DNA of 64,000 nt from Oceanobacillus profundus (GTDB lineage Bacteria; Bacillota; Bacilli; Bacillales; Amphibacillaceae), in contig NZ_QWEH01000005.1 in assembly GCF_003515705.1 (NCBI RefSeq), positions 170,568 to 234,567 of the forward strand, in the 5' to 3' direction. A program made the translations under genes and the position numbers. The notes under the pieces are model-generated. The model made no database searches. It was not told the DNA's origin and saw only the letters and a program-made list of their open reading frames with translations. Position 1 is the first letter of the stretch, and every line of letters begins with the position of its first letter. This document shows, piece after piece, positions 1 through 7,864 of the stretch.

Positions 1-1
1 A

Positions 2-244
2 CAGGTGTGCGAAATACTCGATGAACTGGCATTCAGCAGAAGATCAGCACTTTCAATCGATAGCTTTAAAGATCTAATTACCTTTACCGAAGACCGAAAA
101 GGCCATGACCGACGATATGCTGTCGATGCTTCTAAACTTACAAATGAACTGGGCTGGAAACCAACCGAGGACTTTACAGAAGGACTTCGGAAAACAGTGG
201 AAGGCTATGTACAAAAATGGAAGCAAACAAGCCTGATCCATTAA
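2..244 (+). CDS. rfbB: dTDP-glucose 4,6-dehydratase, C-terminal end (cut by window edge)
   Basis: Only the last 80 codons are in the window; the frame is open to the left edge, so the gene starts outside. The tail contains ITFTEDRKGHDRRYAVDASK followed by ELGWKP and GLRKTVEGY, the hallmark C-terminus of RfbB/RffG. This NAD-dependent short-chain dehydrogenase converts dTDP-glucose to dTDP-4-keto-6-deoxyglucose in the cytoplasm. The next gene overlaps it by 28 nt, so it heads or belongs to the operon running to 5030. Its product is the substrate of the WecE-like transaminase at 2237, which fits the pathway reading. The call is firm for the family; the exact paralogue cannot be judged from a tail. 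Confidence 0.88.
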   Translation, partial: QVCEILDELAFSRRSALSIDSFKDLITFTEDRKGHDRRYAVDASKLTNELGWKPTEDFTEGLRKTVEGYVQKWKQTSLIH

Positions 245-1176
245 TTTCTGTTGTCATTCCTGTTTATGGTTGTGAGACCTGTTTAATTGAGCTTTGCAAT
301 CGAATAAAAAATACCATTACAGCTATTCCAGCCCAATACGAAATTATTCTCGTAAACGATGCAAGCCCCGACAATGCTTGGGAGAGGATTAAACAGTTAA
401 GTGAACAGGATAAACAGATTAAAGGAATTGATTTTGCACGAAACTTTGGACAACATCATGCCATTACTGCTGGTCTTGATTACGCGAACGGCGACTGGAT
501 TGTCGTGATGGATTGTGATCTTCAGGATCGACCAGAAGAAATTGCTAAATTATATGCGAAAGCACTGGATGGCTATGAAGTTGTTTTCGGCAAGCGAATG
601 GAACGCCAAGACAACTGGTGGAAGAAAAAGTCATCACAAGCCTTTTACTGGGTCTATGATTATTTCACAAATAGCAATTCCGATTATATGGCGGCTAATT
701 TCAGCATTAATGCGAAAAAAGTTGTTATGGGATTCCGGCAGATGCGTGAGCAAAATCGCTTCTTCCCCTTATTTATTCAATGGATGGGATATAAAACCAT
801 TCATATTCCCATCGAACATGATGCGAGAAAGGAAGGAAAGTCTTCCTATAATTTAAAAAAACTCATTAATTTGGCAACCGATGCAATCATTTCGCAGTCG
901 AATAAGCCGCTGCGACTATCGATTCAATTTGGCTTTTTGCTTGCCGCCGCATCTTTTCTTTATGGTGTGTACTTGTTTGTACGCTACTTCTTCCTAGATG
1001 TATCTGTACCAGGATGGACGAGTGTCATGGTATCCCTTTTCTTTATTGGGGGATTAGTCTTCTTCAATTTTGGCATCCTTGGCCTTTATATCGGGAAAAT
1101 ATTTAATGAAGTAAAAGGACGACCATTATACTTAATTCGAGAAACAACGGAAGAAAACATGGAAAATCGGAGCTGA
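217..1176 (+). CDS. GT2 family polyprenyl-phosphate glycosyltransferase (CsbB/GtrB/ArnC-like)
   Basis: 319 aa. The N-terminal GT-A domain (about residues 8-230) has ISVVIPVYG, a nucleotide-sugar/metal motif around VVMDCDLQDRPEE (residues 91-103) and the acceptor-side RKEGKSSY. Two membrane helices close the protein (about 232-260 and 268-293), the architecture of DPM1/GtrB/ArnC enzymes that load a sugar onto undecaprenyl phosphate at the inner membrane face. The ATG at 217 lies inside the rfbB tail, suggesting translational coupling. Flanked by dTDP-sugar genes and a small EamA flippase, it is inferred to transfer a dTDP-derived 4-acetamido sugar to the lipid. Donor specificity cannot be read from sequence. 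Confidence 0.85.
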   Translation: MEANKPDPLISVVIPVYGCETCLIELCNRIKNTITAIPAQYEIILVNDASPDNAWERIKQLSEQDKQIKGIDFARNFGQHHAITAGLDYANGDWIVVMDCDLQDRPEEIAKLYAKALDGYEVVFGKRMERQDNWWKKKSSQAFYWVYDYFTNSNSDYMAANFSINAKKVVMGFRQMREQNRFFPLFIQWMGYKTIHIPIEHDARKEGKSSYNLKKLINLATDAIISQSNKPLRLSIQFGFLLAAASFLYGVYLFVRYFFLDVSVPGWTSVMVSLFFIGGLVFFNFGILGLYIGKIFNEVKGRPLYLIRETTEENMENRS

Positions 1177-1183
1177 TCGAACA

Positions 1184-1870
1184 ATGGAAAATTACTTACA
1201 ACCTACTCCCTGGGACAAACGGAGTTTTATTATTGATACGTACGAAGTAACCTCCAGTTCAGAGGAGGCATTAAAACAAACAAATAACATAGAAGGTCAT
1301 TTCACATTAAAAGTCGATCCGTTGGAAAACACGGAAAATCTAAAGAAATATGGTTTTTATTATGCGGATACACTTACAGAACCAGTTTGCAAGGCAGAGA
1401 ACTTTAAACCGTATGAACAGCAAGGAATTGAAATCTCACGTCAGTATGAACGAGATGAAATCTTAGAAATTGCAGAAGAAGCGTTTAAAGGCGGACGTTT
1501 CCATCGTGACTTTAACATCCCGGACCATATGGCAGATAAACGCTACATGAATTGGGTGCATGATCTGATCGAAAAGGACCTTATTATAGCACTTATCTAT
1601 GAAGGAAAAACTGCCGGGTTTTATGCTTATGAAAATGATAAAATACTGCTTTTGGCTATGTCTAAAAACTATCGCGGAAAAGGGCTTGCCAAGGCCTTTA
1701 CAAGCTATTGTGTTCAAGAGCAATTCGCCATGGGCCACTCAGAATTAAAAACATCCATCTCACCGTCTAACGTCGCATCTTTAAACGTATTTATTAGTTT
1801 AGGATTCCGGCTACGCAAATCAACCGATGTGTACCATAAATTAAATGGTTCCATTCCGTATGGAGGCTGA
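1184..1870 (+). CDS. GNAT N-acetyltransferase, WecD/RffC-like (dTDP-4-amino-sugar acetylation)
   Basis: 228 aa. The N-terminal third is a non-catalytic region like that of WecD; the C-terminal GNAT fold (about residues 90-222) shows the acetyl-CoA loop YRGKGLAKA and the late motif ISPSNVASLNVFISLGF. FKGGRFHRDFNIPDHMADKR resembles the substrate-binding stretch of dTDP-fucosamine acetyltransferase, where SRFRAPWYAP-type residues occur. Known WecD acetylates dTDP-4-amino-4,6-dideoxy-galactose (Fuc4N) to dTDP-Fuc4NAc. With wecE two genes downstream and rfbB upstream, that reaction is the best inference. The start is ATG 1184, 8 nt after the preceding stop. Confidence 0.75.
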   Translation: MENYLQPTPWDKRSFIIDTYEVTSSSEEALKQTNNIEGHFTLKVDPLENTENLKKYGFYYADTLTEPVCKAENFKPYEQQGIEISRQYERDEILEIAEEAFKGGRFHRDFNIPDHMADKRYMNWVHDLIEKDLIIALIYEGKTAGFYAYENDKILLLAMSKNYRGKGLAKAFTSYCVQEQFAMGHSELKTSISPSNVASLNVFISLGFRLRKSTDVYHKLNGSIPYGG

Positions 1871-1873
1871 CAA

Positions 1874-2230
1874 ATGGGTTATTTGTATATTTTTGGAACC
1901 ATCGCATTTACCGTCTATGGACAGCTCATTTTAAAATGGAAGATTGACCAACAAGGAAACTTGCCAGAGCCATTCATGGATAAGATTATCTTTTTGCTGC
2001 AGCTACTCTTAAATCCATGGATTATTTCCGGGTTTCTTGCAGCATTCTGTGCTGCCCTATGCTGGATGGCGGCAATGACAAAATTTGATATTAGCTACGC
2101 TTACCCGTTTATGAGCATATCATTTGTATTGGTGTTTATCTTGTCAGCTTTCCTTTTTCAAGAACCAATCACCATGCAAAAAGCAATTGGTATGGCATTT
2201 GTTGTACTTGGAATTATCGTAATGAGGTGA
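1874..2230 (+). CDS. small EamA/SMR-type membrane protein, probable lipid-sugar flippase
   Basis: 118 aa, four predicted membrane helices (about 1-20, 40-65, 75-95, 100-117), no soluble domain. GQLILKWK near the N-terminus and the ISYAYPFMSISFVLVFILS stretch fit the ArnE/ArnF/EamA half-size transporters. GGAGG-type RBS (1862-1866) precedes the ATG by 7 nt, and only 3 nt separate it from the acetyltransferase stop. ArnE/ArnF flip undecaprenyl-phosphate-aminoarabinose. Sitting between a GT2 lipid-sugar synthase and a big multi-spanning protein, it probably flips the polyprenyl-linked sugar outwards. A drug-efflux role (EmrE type) is less likely in this context. Confidence 0.75.
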   Translation: MGYLYIFGTIAFTVYGQLILKWKIDQQGNLPEPFMDKIIFLLQLLLNPWIISGFLAAFCAALCWMAAMTKFDISYAYPFMSISFVLVFILSAFLFQEPITMQKAIGMAFVVLGIIVMR

Positions 2231-2236
2231 TAAAAA

Positions 2237-3367
2237 TTGATTCCTTTTAACCAACCATGCAAAATCGGAACAGAAATAGAAGCTATCCAACATGTTTTAG
2301 CAGAGAACAAGTTTTCCGGAAATGGTCCTTTCGGGAAAAAGTGTACAGACTGGTTTGAACGCGAGCTTCCATGTAAACGTGCAATTCTGACTCCTTCCTG
2401 TACTGCGGCCTTGGAGATGACTGCATTACTAACAGAGGTCGGGGAAGGCGATGAAGTAATCCTCCCTTCCTATACGTTCGTTTCTACAGCAAATGCTTTT
2501 GCACTTCGAGGAGCCTCACTGCGTTTTGTCGATGTAGATCCATCCACGATGAACATTGCGCCAGATCGGATTGCTGCTGCAGTGACAGACAAAACTAAGG
2601 CAATCGTCGTTGTGCACTATGCAGGAGTTGCCTGTGATATGGACGCAATTATGGAAATTGCGAACGAGCACAGGCTTTGGGTAATTGAAGATGCTGCACA
2701 AGGTGTCATGAGCACCTATAAAGGGAAGGCACTCGGAACGATTGGACACCTCGGAACGTATAGCTTTCATGAAACAAAAAACTATACATCTGGAGAAGGT
2801 GGAGCTCTTATAATTAATGATCCATCCCTTATTGAACGGGCAGAAATATTACAAGAAAAAGGAACAGACCGTTCCAAGTTCATGAAAGGAATGGTCGATA
2901 AGTATACCTGGCGAGATATTGGTTCCTCTTATCTATTAAGTGAGTTGAATGCAGCTTATTTGGCTGTTCAGCTTGAACATGCAGAAACGATAAATAACGA
3001 TCGTTTACGTACGTGGGAACAGTATGCGACCGGACTTGGGACCTTAATCGAAGAAAGGATTATAGAGGGACCGCATATACCTGCGGACTGTAAGCATAAC
3101 GCCCATATGTTTTATATTAAAACGAAAGATGAACAAGAGCGCTCCGAGCTCATTTCTTATTTAAAGGAAAATAATATTATGGCTGTCTCCCATTATGTCC
3201 CATTACATTCAGCAAAAGCTGGACAAGAGTTCGGGAAATTTATTGGGAAGGACCAGTACACAACGTTGGGTAGTGAAAGAATCGTTCGACTGCCACTTTA
3301 TTATGGAATAAATACGAAGGATGTCAGCCATGTTATCGAAACGATCAAACTTTTTTATCAAAAATAA
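2237..3367 (+). CDS. wecE: dTDP-4-amino-4,6-dideoxygalactose transaminase
   Basis: 376 aa, PLP-dependent DegT/DnrJ/EryC1 family. It follows E. coli WecE closely along its whole length: MIPFNQP start, LTPSCTAALEM, PSYTFVSTANAFALRGA, VHYAGVACDMD, EDAAQGVMSTYKG, and the PLP lysine in SFHETKNYTSGEGG. The enzyme aminates dTDP-4-keto-6-deoxyglucose to dTDP-Fuc4N. The start is TTG 2237, supported by AGGTGA six nt upstream (2225-2230) and by the conserved N-terminus. The following gene overlaps its end by 47 nt. In enterobacteria this step belongs to enterobacterial common antigen; here it must serve a Gram-positive wall or capsule glycan (inference). Confidence 0.93.
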   Translation: MIPFNQPCKIGTEIEAIQHVLAENKFSGNGPFGKKCTDWFERELPCKRAILTPSCTAALEMTALLTEVGEGDEVILPSYTFVSTANAFALRGASLRFVDVDPSTMNIAPDRIAAAVTDKTKAIVVVHYAGVACDMDAIMEIANEHRLWVIEDAAQGVMSTYKGKALGTIGHLGTYSFHETKNYTSGEGGALIINDPSLIERAEILQEKGTDRSKFMKGMVDKYTWRDIGSSYLLSELNAAYLAVQLEHAETINNDRLRTWEQYATGLGTLIEERIIEGPHIPADCKHNAHMFYIKTKDEQERSELISYLKENNIMAVSHYVPLHSAKAGQEFGKFIGKDQYTTLGSERIVRLPLYYGINTKDVSHVIETIKLFYQK

Positions 3368-5030
3368 ATACATGTTGATTGCGTGTATTATCCTCATAGG
3401 ATATCTCCTCCCCTATTACCTTTTAGGTGAGGACACGCATATTCGTTTGCATGATAATTTAGATTCAAATATCGTATGGTATAAAATTCTTGCCGAGAGT
3501 GGACAGATTTTCACATTGACAGATACCACATTGCCAAACGTAATCAATGGTTTACCAAGAAGCGCCCTTCCTTCCGGATTCGATGCTGTCGTGTGGCTTT
3601 ATGTGCTTTTTGAACCAATGACAGCTTATAGTATCAGTCAAACGATTATGCGGTTTGCTGCGCTTTTTGGCATGTATTTTCTACTGTCGAAGCATATTTT
3701 CCGAGCAGGCTCTAATACGTACATACACATCATTACAGTTGGAGCTTCTCTAGGGTTTGCAATGCTTCCCTATTGGCCATCAGGGGTTTTATCAATTGCT
3801 GGTATCCCACTAGCGTTGTATTTGTTTTTAACAATTCGAAAAAATGGTTGGGATGTACCGAAATATCTTTGGATTCTTTTATTCATCATCCCATTCTTTT
3901 CGAATTTTGTACTTAGCTTTGTCTTTTTCCTTGGATTACTAGGCATTCTTTGGTTGATTGACTGGATAAGGTCAAAACAAATAAATTGGCCATTTTTCAC
4001 TGCAATTATTGCCATGACAGGCATCTATTTAATCAAAGATTATTTGCTTATCGTATCCATGTTTTTTGATGAGGGCTTTACTTCCCATCGTGATGAATTA
4101 GACCTTGGTTATAATACGTTCGAACGCAGTGTAGAACTATCGTGGGAAAACTTTCTCTACGGTCATACCCATGACATGGCATTACAAACGTATCTGATCA
4201 TCCCAACGATTTTATTAGCCTTACTCATTGCAGCATTTAGCAATGTAAAGCCGAGGCTGTTGATGAGCTTTTTCGTATTTAACTTCGCTGTTTCTGTTTG
4301 GTATGCATTTTGGTATTGGGAAGGCTGGCGAATGGTGAAAGACAATTTCTCACTAGCAAATACCTTCAACTTTGCTCGTGTGCATTTTCTCGATCCGCCA
4401 ATTTGGTATATTTGCTTCGCACTAGCACTTGTAATTTTGTGGAAGCATTTAAAATTTGGGAAAGCTATTGCCTGCATTCTAATTTTACTCCAGTGTTTCC
4501 TAGCATTCGGATCTACAGAGGAACTAAGATACGGTGCCATTAACACACCAACGTTTAAAGAATTTTATGCTGAGGAACTCTTTGATGAAATTGAGGAATA
4601 TATTGCAAGGGATCAATCGGATTACCGGGTTGTGAGCATTGGCATGCACCCAACCATCGCACAATATAACGGATTCTATACACTTGATACGTACAACAAC
4701 TCCTTTCCACTCGAGTATAAGCATGCATTCAGAGAAGTTATTGCTGGAGAACTAGATAAAAGCGCAACATTAGAAAACTACTTTGATACATGGGGTGGTA
4801 GATTATATATGTATGTCGCTGAGCATGGTAAAGATTATATGTTTACAAAAAATAGGGATGGAGCTATCGAGCAGCTGGATATCGATACAGAAGCATTGAA
4901 AAACCTAGGTGGAGACTATATTCTTTCAGCTGTTCCTATTGAGAATGCGGAAGAACTTGGACTCCAGCATGAGCAAACCTTTGAAACTGATTCATCTATT
5001 TGGCGAATTGAGCTTTATTCAGTGTCTTAG
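3321..5030 (+). CDS. DUF6044-type polytopic membrane protein, possible GT-C glycosyltransferase
   Basis: 569 aa with about 10-11 membrane helices over residues 15-400, then a soluble extracytoplasmic-type C-terminal domain (about 400-569). An early loop carries EDTHIRLHDNLDSN (acidic and His residues just after the first helix), where GT-C enzymes keep their catalytic Asp/Glu. The overall plan resembles YfhO/DUF6044 proteins; I have no firm motif proof of catalysis. ATG 3321 overlaps wecE; ATG 3330 is an alternative. Last gene of the operon. Context suggests it hands the flipped sugar to a cell-wall polymer, as ArnT or YfhO do. Function remains inferred. Confidence 0.65.
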   Translation: MSAMLSKRSNFFIKNKYMLIACIILIGYLLPYYLLGEDTHIRLHDNLDSNIVWYKILAESGQIFTLTDTTLPNVINGLPRSALPSGFDAVVWLYVLFEPMTAYSISQTIMRFAALFGMYFLLSKHIFRAGSNTYIHIITVGASLGFAMLPYWPSGVLSIAGIPLALYLFLTIRKNGWDVPKYLWILLFIIPFFSNFVLSFVFFLGLLGILWLIDWIRSKQINWPFFTAIIAMTGIYLIKDYLLIVSMFFDEGFTSHRDELDLGYNTFERSVELSWENFLYGHTHDMALQTYLIIPTILLALLIAAFSNVKPRLLMSFFVFNFAVSVWYAFWYWEGWRMVKDNFSLANTFNFARVHFLDPPIWYICFALALVILWKHLKFGKAIACILILLQCFLAFGSTEELRYGAINTPTFKEFYAEELFDEIEEYIARDQSDYRVVSIGMHPTIAQYNGFYTLDTYNNSFPLEYKHAFREVIAGELDKSATLENYFDTWGGRLYMYVAEHGKDYMFTKNRDGAIEQLDIDTEALKNLGGDYILSAVPIENAEELGLQHEQTFETDSSIWRIELYSVS

Positions 5031-5041
5031 GGGGAAGTAGA

Positions 5042-5078
5042 AAAAACCAGCATACGAACGGGCAGTATGCTGGTTTTT
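5042..5078. terminator. bidirectional intrinsic terminator after the sugar operon
   Basis: Perfect 13-bp arms (5042-5054 and 5066-5078) around an 11-nt loop, with A-run on one side and T-run on the other. It lies between convergent genes ending at 5030 (+) and 5100 (-), so it can serve both. Confidence 0.88.
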
Positions 5079-5099
5079 CTACACTTGTTATAAGGCTTG

Positions 5100-5675
5100 C
5101 TACAAAGATGAATGCTTAGAGATGTATTTATTGCTTCCCGGGAGTTTTTTAATCGTATTCCAAGCTTCAATTGCTTCCTTGCGACTTTTCCCTTGATTAC
5201 TAGGGTCGCCAAAAAAGTCGTGAATAAATTGATTGTATTCAAATTGAGGTGCAATTTGTTTCTTGTACGATGGATCTTTCTTTCGTTCTTCCTCTTTATA
5301 CCAAGCTTCTACAGCATCTCGATACGTTTTTCCGATATTGTTTTTGAAATAGTTTTGGATATAAGTAGAAAAATGAAAGTCAGAGATAACGGTTTTGAAA
5401 AAAGCTCTTACTTGTTGACTGCAACGATGATTTTCTGAAATAACTGTATCAAGACTCAATTCAATCTGTAGCGCTGCTCTGTTCCCTTTTGCTTTTCGAA
5501 TTGGTTTTTTTATCTCTCCTGTACGAAGGAAAGTCTCAATTCTGTTAGAAATCTCTATTTTGGAACCTGAAGCACTTATTCCGTTTCCTCTGCAAAATAT
5601 TTGGAGTTCTTCTTTTAACCAATAGAAATCTTTAAAACTTTGGATACTCATGTCTGTTGTTAAATTAGGCCTCAA
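5100..5675 (-). CDS. SAP-domain / DUF6434 protein
   Basis: About 191 aa. The N-terminal half (FYWLKEELQIFCRGNGISASGSKIEISNRIETFL) is a SAP-like helix-extended-loop-helix, usually a nucleic-acid-binding module; the C-terminal half (about 85-175) is a DUF6434-type region with FHFSTYIQNYFKNN, TYRDAVEAWYKEEE and the partly repeated FEYNQFIHDFF...RKEAIEAWNTIK. A longer reading starts at ATG 5690 without an RBS; GGAGG inside that extension sits 8 nt before TTG 5675, giving the family-typical MRPNLT start. No partner gene is apparent: it stands alone between a terminator and a 180-bp gap. Exact role unknown. Confidence 0.75.
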   Translation of the reverse strand: MRPNLTTDMSIQSFKDFYWLKEELQIFCRGNGISASGSKIEISNRIETFLRTGEIKKPIRKAKGNRAALQIELSLDTVISENHRCSQQVRAFFKTVISDFHFSTYIQNYFKNNIGKTYRDAVEAWYKEEERKKDPSYKKQIAPQFEYNQFIHDFFGDPSNQGKSRKEAIEAWNTIKKLPGSNKYISKHSSL

Positions 5676-5871
5676 CAATATCGCCTCCATGTTTGATACC
5701 TAATTTCATTATAGAACTCTTGTTCCGAACCATCAATAAACATCACGCAATCTTAAATTCAAGGAGTACAAGTTACTATAAGTACCTTTCACTTGGAAGT
5801 CGCCTGCTTTACAAGAATATCCTAATAGGTAGAGTACCTATCACTTTTAAGCTGTGAACAGGTACTTTATA

Positions 5872-6462
5872 TTATAATTCGATTTCTTTCTGCAGGCGAT
5901 TTAATTCCGCGTTCAATTCATCCATCATCATTTCCATCGCTTCTTTTTTCGGGTGATCTTCAGACAAGTAAATGGGTTCGCCGTAAATAATTTTTGCTTT
6001 TTTTCTTTTAAATAGTTCCGTGAAATTATTTGGTCCTGTATAAGCAACAGGAACAATCGGAGCTTTCGAATGTGTCGCTATCGTTACTGCCCCTCTTTTT
6101 AACGGCGCTTCTTCACTTGTTCTGGTTCCACTAGGGAAAATCCCAACTACTTTGTTATCCTTTAGTAATTTTCGCGGTGTTTTTATCGAACTTGGGCCAG
6201 GGTTTTCACGATCAACCGGAAAGGCGTGTAAGTTTTCCATTAGCCATTTTGTAAAACCTGTTTGGAATAACTCCTTCTTTGCCATATAATATATCTTGGT
6301 GGGTAATACCGATACGCCTAACCACAATATATCAACCCATCCTGTATGGGTGCATGCTATAATATATCCTCCGGATTGAGGTAAGTTTTCTTTTTGATAT
6401 ACCTTGATTCTGCCAAATAAACTTAAAATGAACTTTAATAAATAAGCTGCAAAATAATACAT
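5872..6462 (-). CDS. plsC: 1-acyl-sn-glycerol-3-phosphate acyltransferase (PlsC family)
   Basis: 196 aa. An N-terminal membrane-associating segment (residues 1-18) precedes the acyltransferase motifs: HTGWVD (block I, catalytic HX4D, about residue 38), YMAKKELF (block II), and FPSGTRTSE (block III; most family members have FPEGTR, so Ser replaces Glu), then VPVAYTG (block IV). It transfers an acyl chain to lysophosphatidate in phospholipid synthesis at the membrane. Monocistronic in appearance. A related role on other lyso-lipids cannot be excluded given the altered block III. Confidence 0.85.
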   Translation of the reverse strand: MYYFAAYLLKFILSLFGRIKVYQKENLPQSGGYIIACTHTGWVDILWLGVSVLPTKIYYMAKKELFQTGFTKWLMENLHAFPVDRENPGPSSIKTPRKLLKDNKVVGIFPSGTRTSEEAPLKRGAVTIATHSKAPIVPVAYTGPNNFTELFKRKKAKIIYGEPIYLSEDHPKKEAMEMMMDELNAELNRLQKEIEL

Positions 6463-6590
6463 GGCTTATTCCTCTTTTCTATAATAATAGTATATATCTA
6501 TTTTAGCATATAGTATTAGTAACTGGTACTAATTTTTATGTGAATGCTGATTGTTATTTTACATTATAGCTTGAAAATAGCAATCCATAA

Positions 6591-6621
6591 AAAATTCCTC
6601 CCAATTCTATTTTGGAAGGAA
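6591..6621 (-). terminator. intrinsic terminator after the RND remnant
   Basis: 10-bp arms 6595-6604 and 6612-6621 with one mismatch; on the minus strand the hairpin is followed by a T-run (A-run at 6590-6594 on +). It sits 10 nt past the stop of the RND fragment. Confidence 0.65.
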
Positions 6622-6631
6622 CTCTTATCTT

Positions 6632-7237
6632 TTATACCGCTTGATCCTCTACTGTCTTTTGTTCTTTACTCCTTGGTTTAAACAATCGACCGAAACCATT
6701 TCCTATTGCATTGAATGTACGGTAAACTGCTGGAACTAAAACCAATGTAATCAATGTTGCAAACATCAGTCCAGAAATAACTGCTGTCGCCATTGTTGCT
6801 TGATAATTCCCAGTTGTTCCGGTTGCTAATGCAAGTGGCAGCATACCACCAACCGTTGTAAAAGTCGTCATAAAAATTGGTCGAATACGATCTTTACCCG
6901 CTCTGACTACTGCATCATTCACAGGAATACCTTCTCTGCGCAATTGGTTTGTTCGGTCAATAAGTAGAATCGCATTATTTAATACAATCCCAATAAGCAT
7001 GATAATCCCCATACCTGACAGGATACTTAGCTCCCGCTGTGTGGCGAATAAACCTAAAACAACCCCCACAAAGGCCATTGGAATAACCGACATTACAATA
7101 ATTGGATGTGCTAAATGGTTAAATTGCACGGCCATTACTAGGTATACGAGGAAAATAGAGATAACAAAGATAAGAATCATATCGGTTAGGAGCTCCTGTT
7201 GTGTGGACTTAAGACTTATTGAATAAGTTAGAATCAT
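6632..7237 (-). pseudogene. C-terminal remnant of an RND (AcrB/SwrC-type) efflux pump
   Basis: The frame encodes only about 200 aa, whereas intact AcrB/SwrC proteins exceed 1000 aa. The sequence covers the last five or so helices: LVYLVMAVQFNHLAHP, SILSGMGIIMLIGIVLNNAI, the RPIFMTTFTTVGGMLP loop and a final VLVPAVYRTF helix, ending normally. Upstream of 7237 no continuing RND sequence is found: a hairpin (7265-7300) and a different, stop-terminated frame follow. I read it as the surviving 3' end of a deleted pump gene, not a functional small protein. No membrane-fusion partner lies nearby. Confidence 0.85.
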
Positions 7238-7264
7238 ACAGACAGTTATACCAGGAAAAAGTAA

Positions 7265-7300
7265 AAGAAGTGTAACAATTGGAAAATGTCACACTTCTTT
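7265..7300 (-). terminator. orphan intrinsic terminator upstream of the RND remnant
   Basis: Arms AAGAAGTGT / ACACTTCTT with three further inner pairs; a T-rich stretch follows on the minus strand. A minus-strand frame with no identifiable start ends at 7310 just before it, so it looks like the terminator of another lost gene. Confidence 0.55.
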
Positions 7301-7482
7301 ACAGAATAATTATTGTATTTTTTCTTGAGTGATAGTTGGCTTTTTAATATTGCCTTCATTTTTATCACTACGGTACTGTTTTTGACTAGCTATATAAAAT
7401 AACTAAGTATTATATTTTTTCAATTATGAAACACTTGTAGTATAGTAATAGAAAAATATTCAAGGATTGGAGCGTATTTCAC

Positions 7483-7815
7483 ATGGCAACAATTGAGGAC
7501 TTTCAAAAATTAAATATTCGAATTGGTACCATCATCCATGCTGAGCTTTTTAAAGAAGCCCGGAAACCTGCAATAAAGCTAGAAATTGATTTTGGAGCAG
7601 AAGTCGGCAAAAAAAATTCATCCGCTCAAATCACAGAACGGTATACTCCCGAACAATTAATCGGCCGACAAGTCGTTGCAGTCGTGAACTTTCCACCAAT
7701 GCGTATTGCTGGGTATAAATCAGAAGTATTGGTACTTGGAGGTGTTGCAGGTGAAAATGACGTTATCCTGCTTGCGCCAGATGAAGTCGTGGAAAATGGT
7801 ACGCCGATTGGGTAA
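7483..7815 (+). CDS. csaA: CsaA tRNA-binding-domain chaperone
   Basis: 110 aa, one EMAP-II/tRNA-binding OB fold covering the whole protein. FQKLNIRIGTI at the start, KKNSSAQITERYTPEQLIGRQVVAVVNFPP in the middle and GYKSEVLVLG are CsaA signatures. In Bacillus, CsaA binds SecA and preproteins as an export chaperone and is a homodimer. A Shine-Dalgarno GGAG (7468-7471) lies about 11 nt before the ATG. Single-gene unit, convergent with argS. Confidence 0.92.
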   Translation: MATIEDFQKLNIRIGTIIHAELFKEARKPAIKLEIDFGAEVGKKNSSAQITERYTPEQLIGRQVVAVVNFPPMRIAGYKSEVLVLGGVAGENDVILLAPDEVVENGTPIG

Positions 7816-7824
7816 GGATTATTC

Positions 7825-7848
7825 TCCCCTCTGTTGACTTCGAGGGGA
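7825..7848. terminator. hairpin between convergent csaA and argS
   Basis: Seven-bp GC-rich stem (7825-7831 / 7842-7848) with a 10-nt loop in the 49-nt gap between convergent stops. No clear T-run follows on either strand, so termination is only probable. Confidence 0.4.
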
Positions 7849-7864
7849 AGTTAACCCAAGCAAA

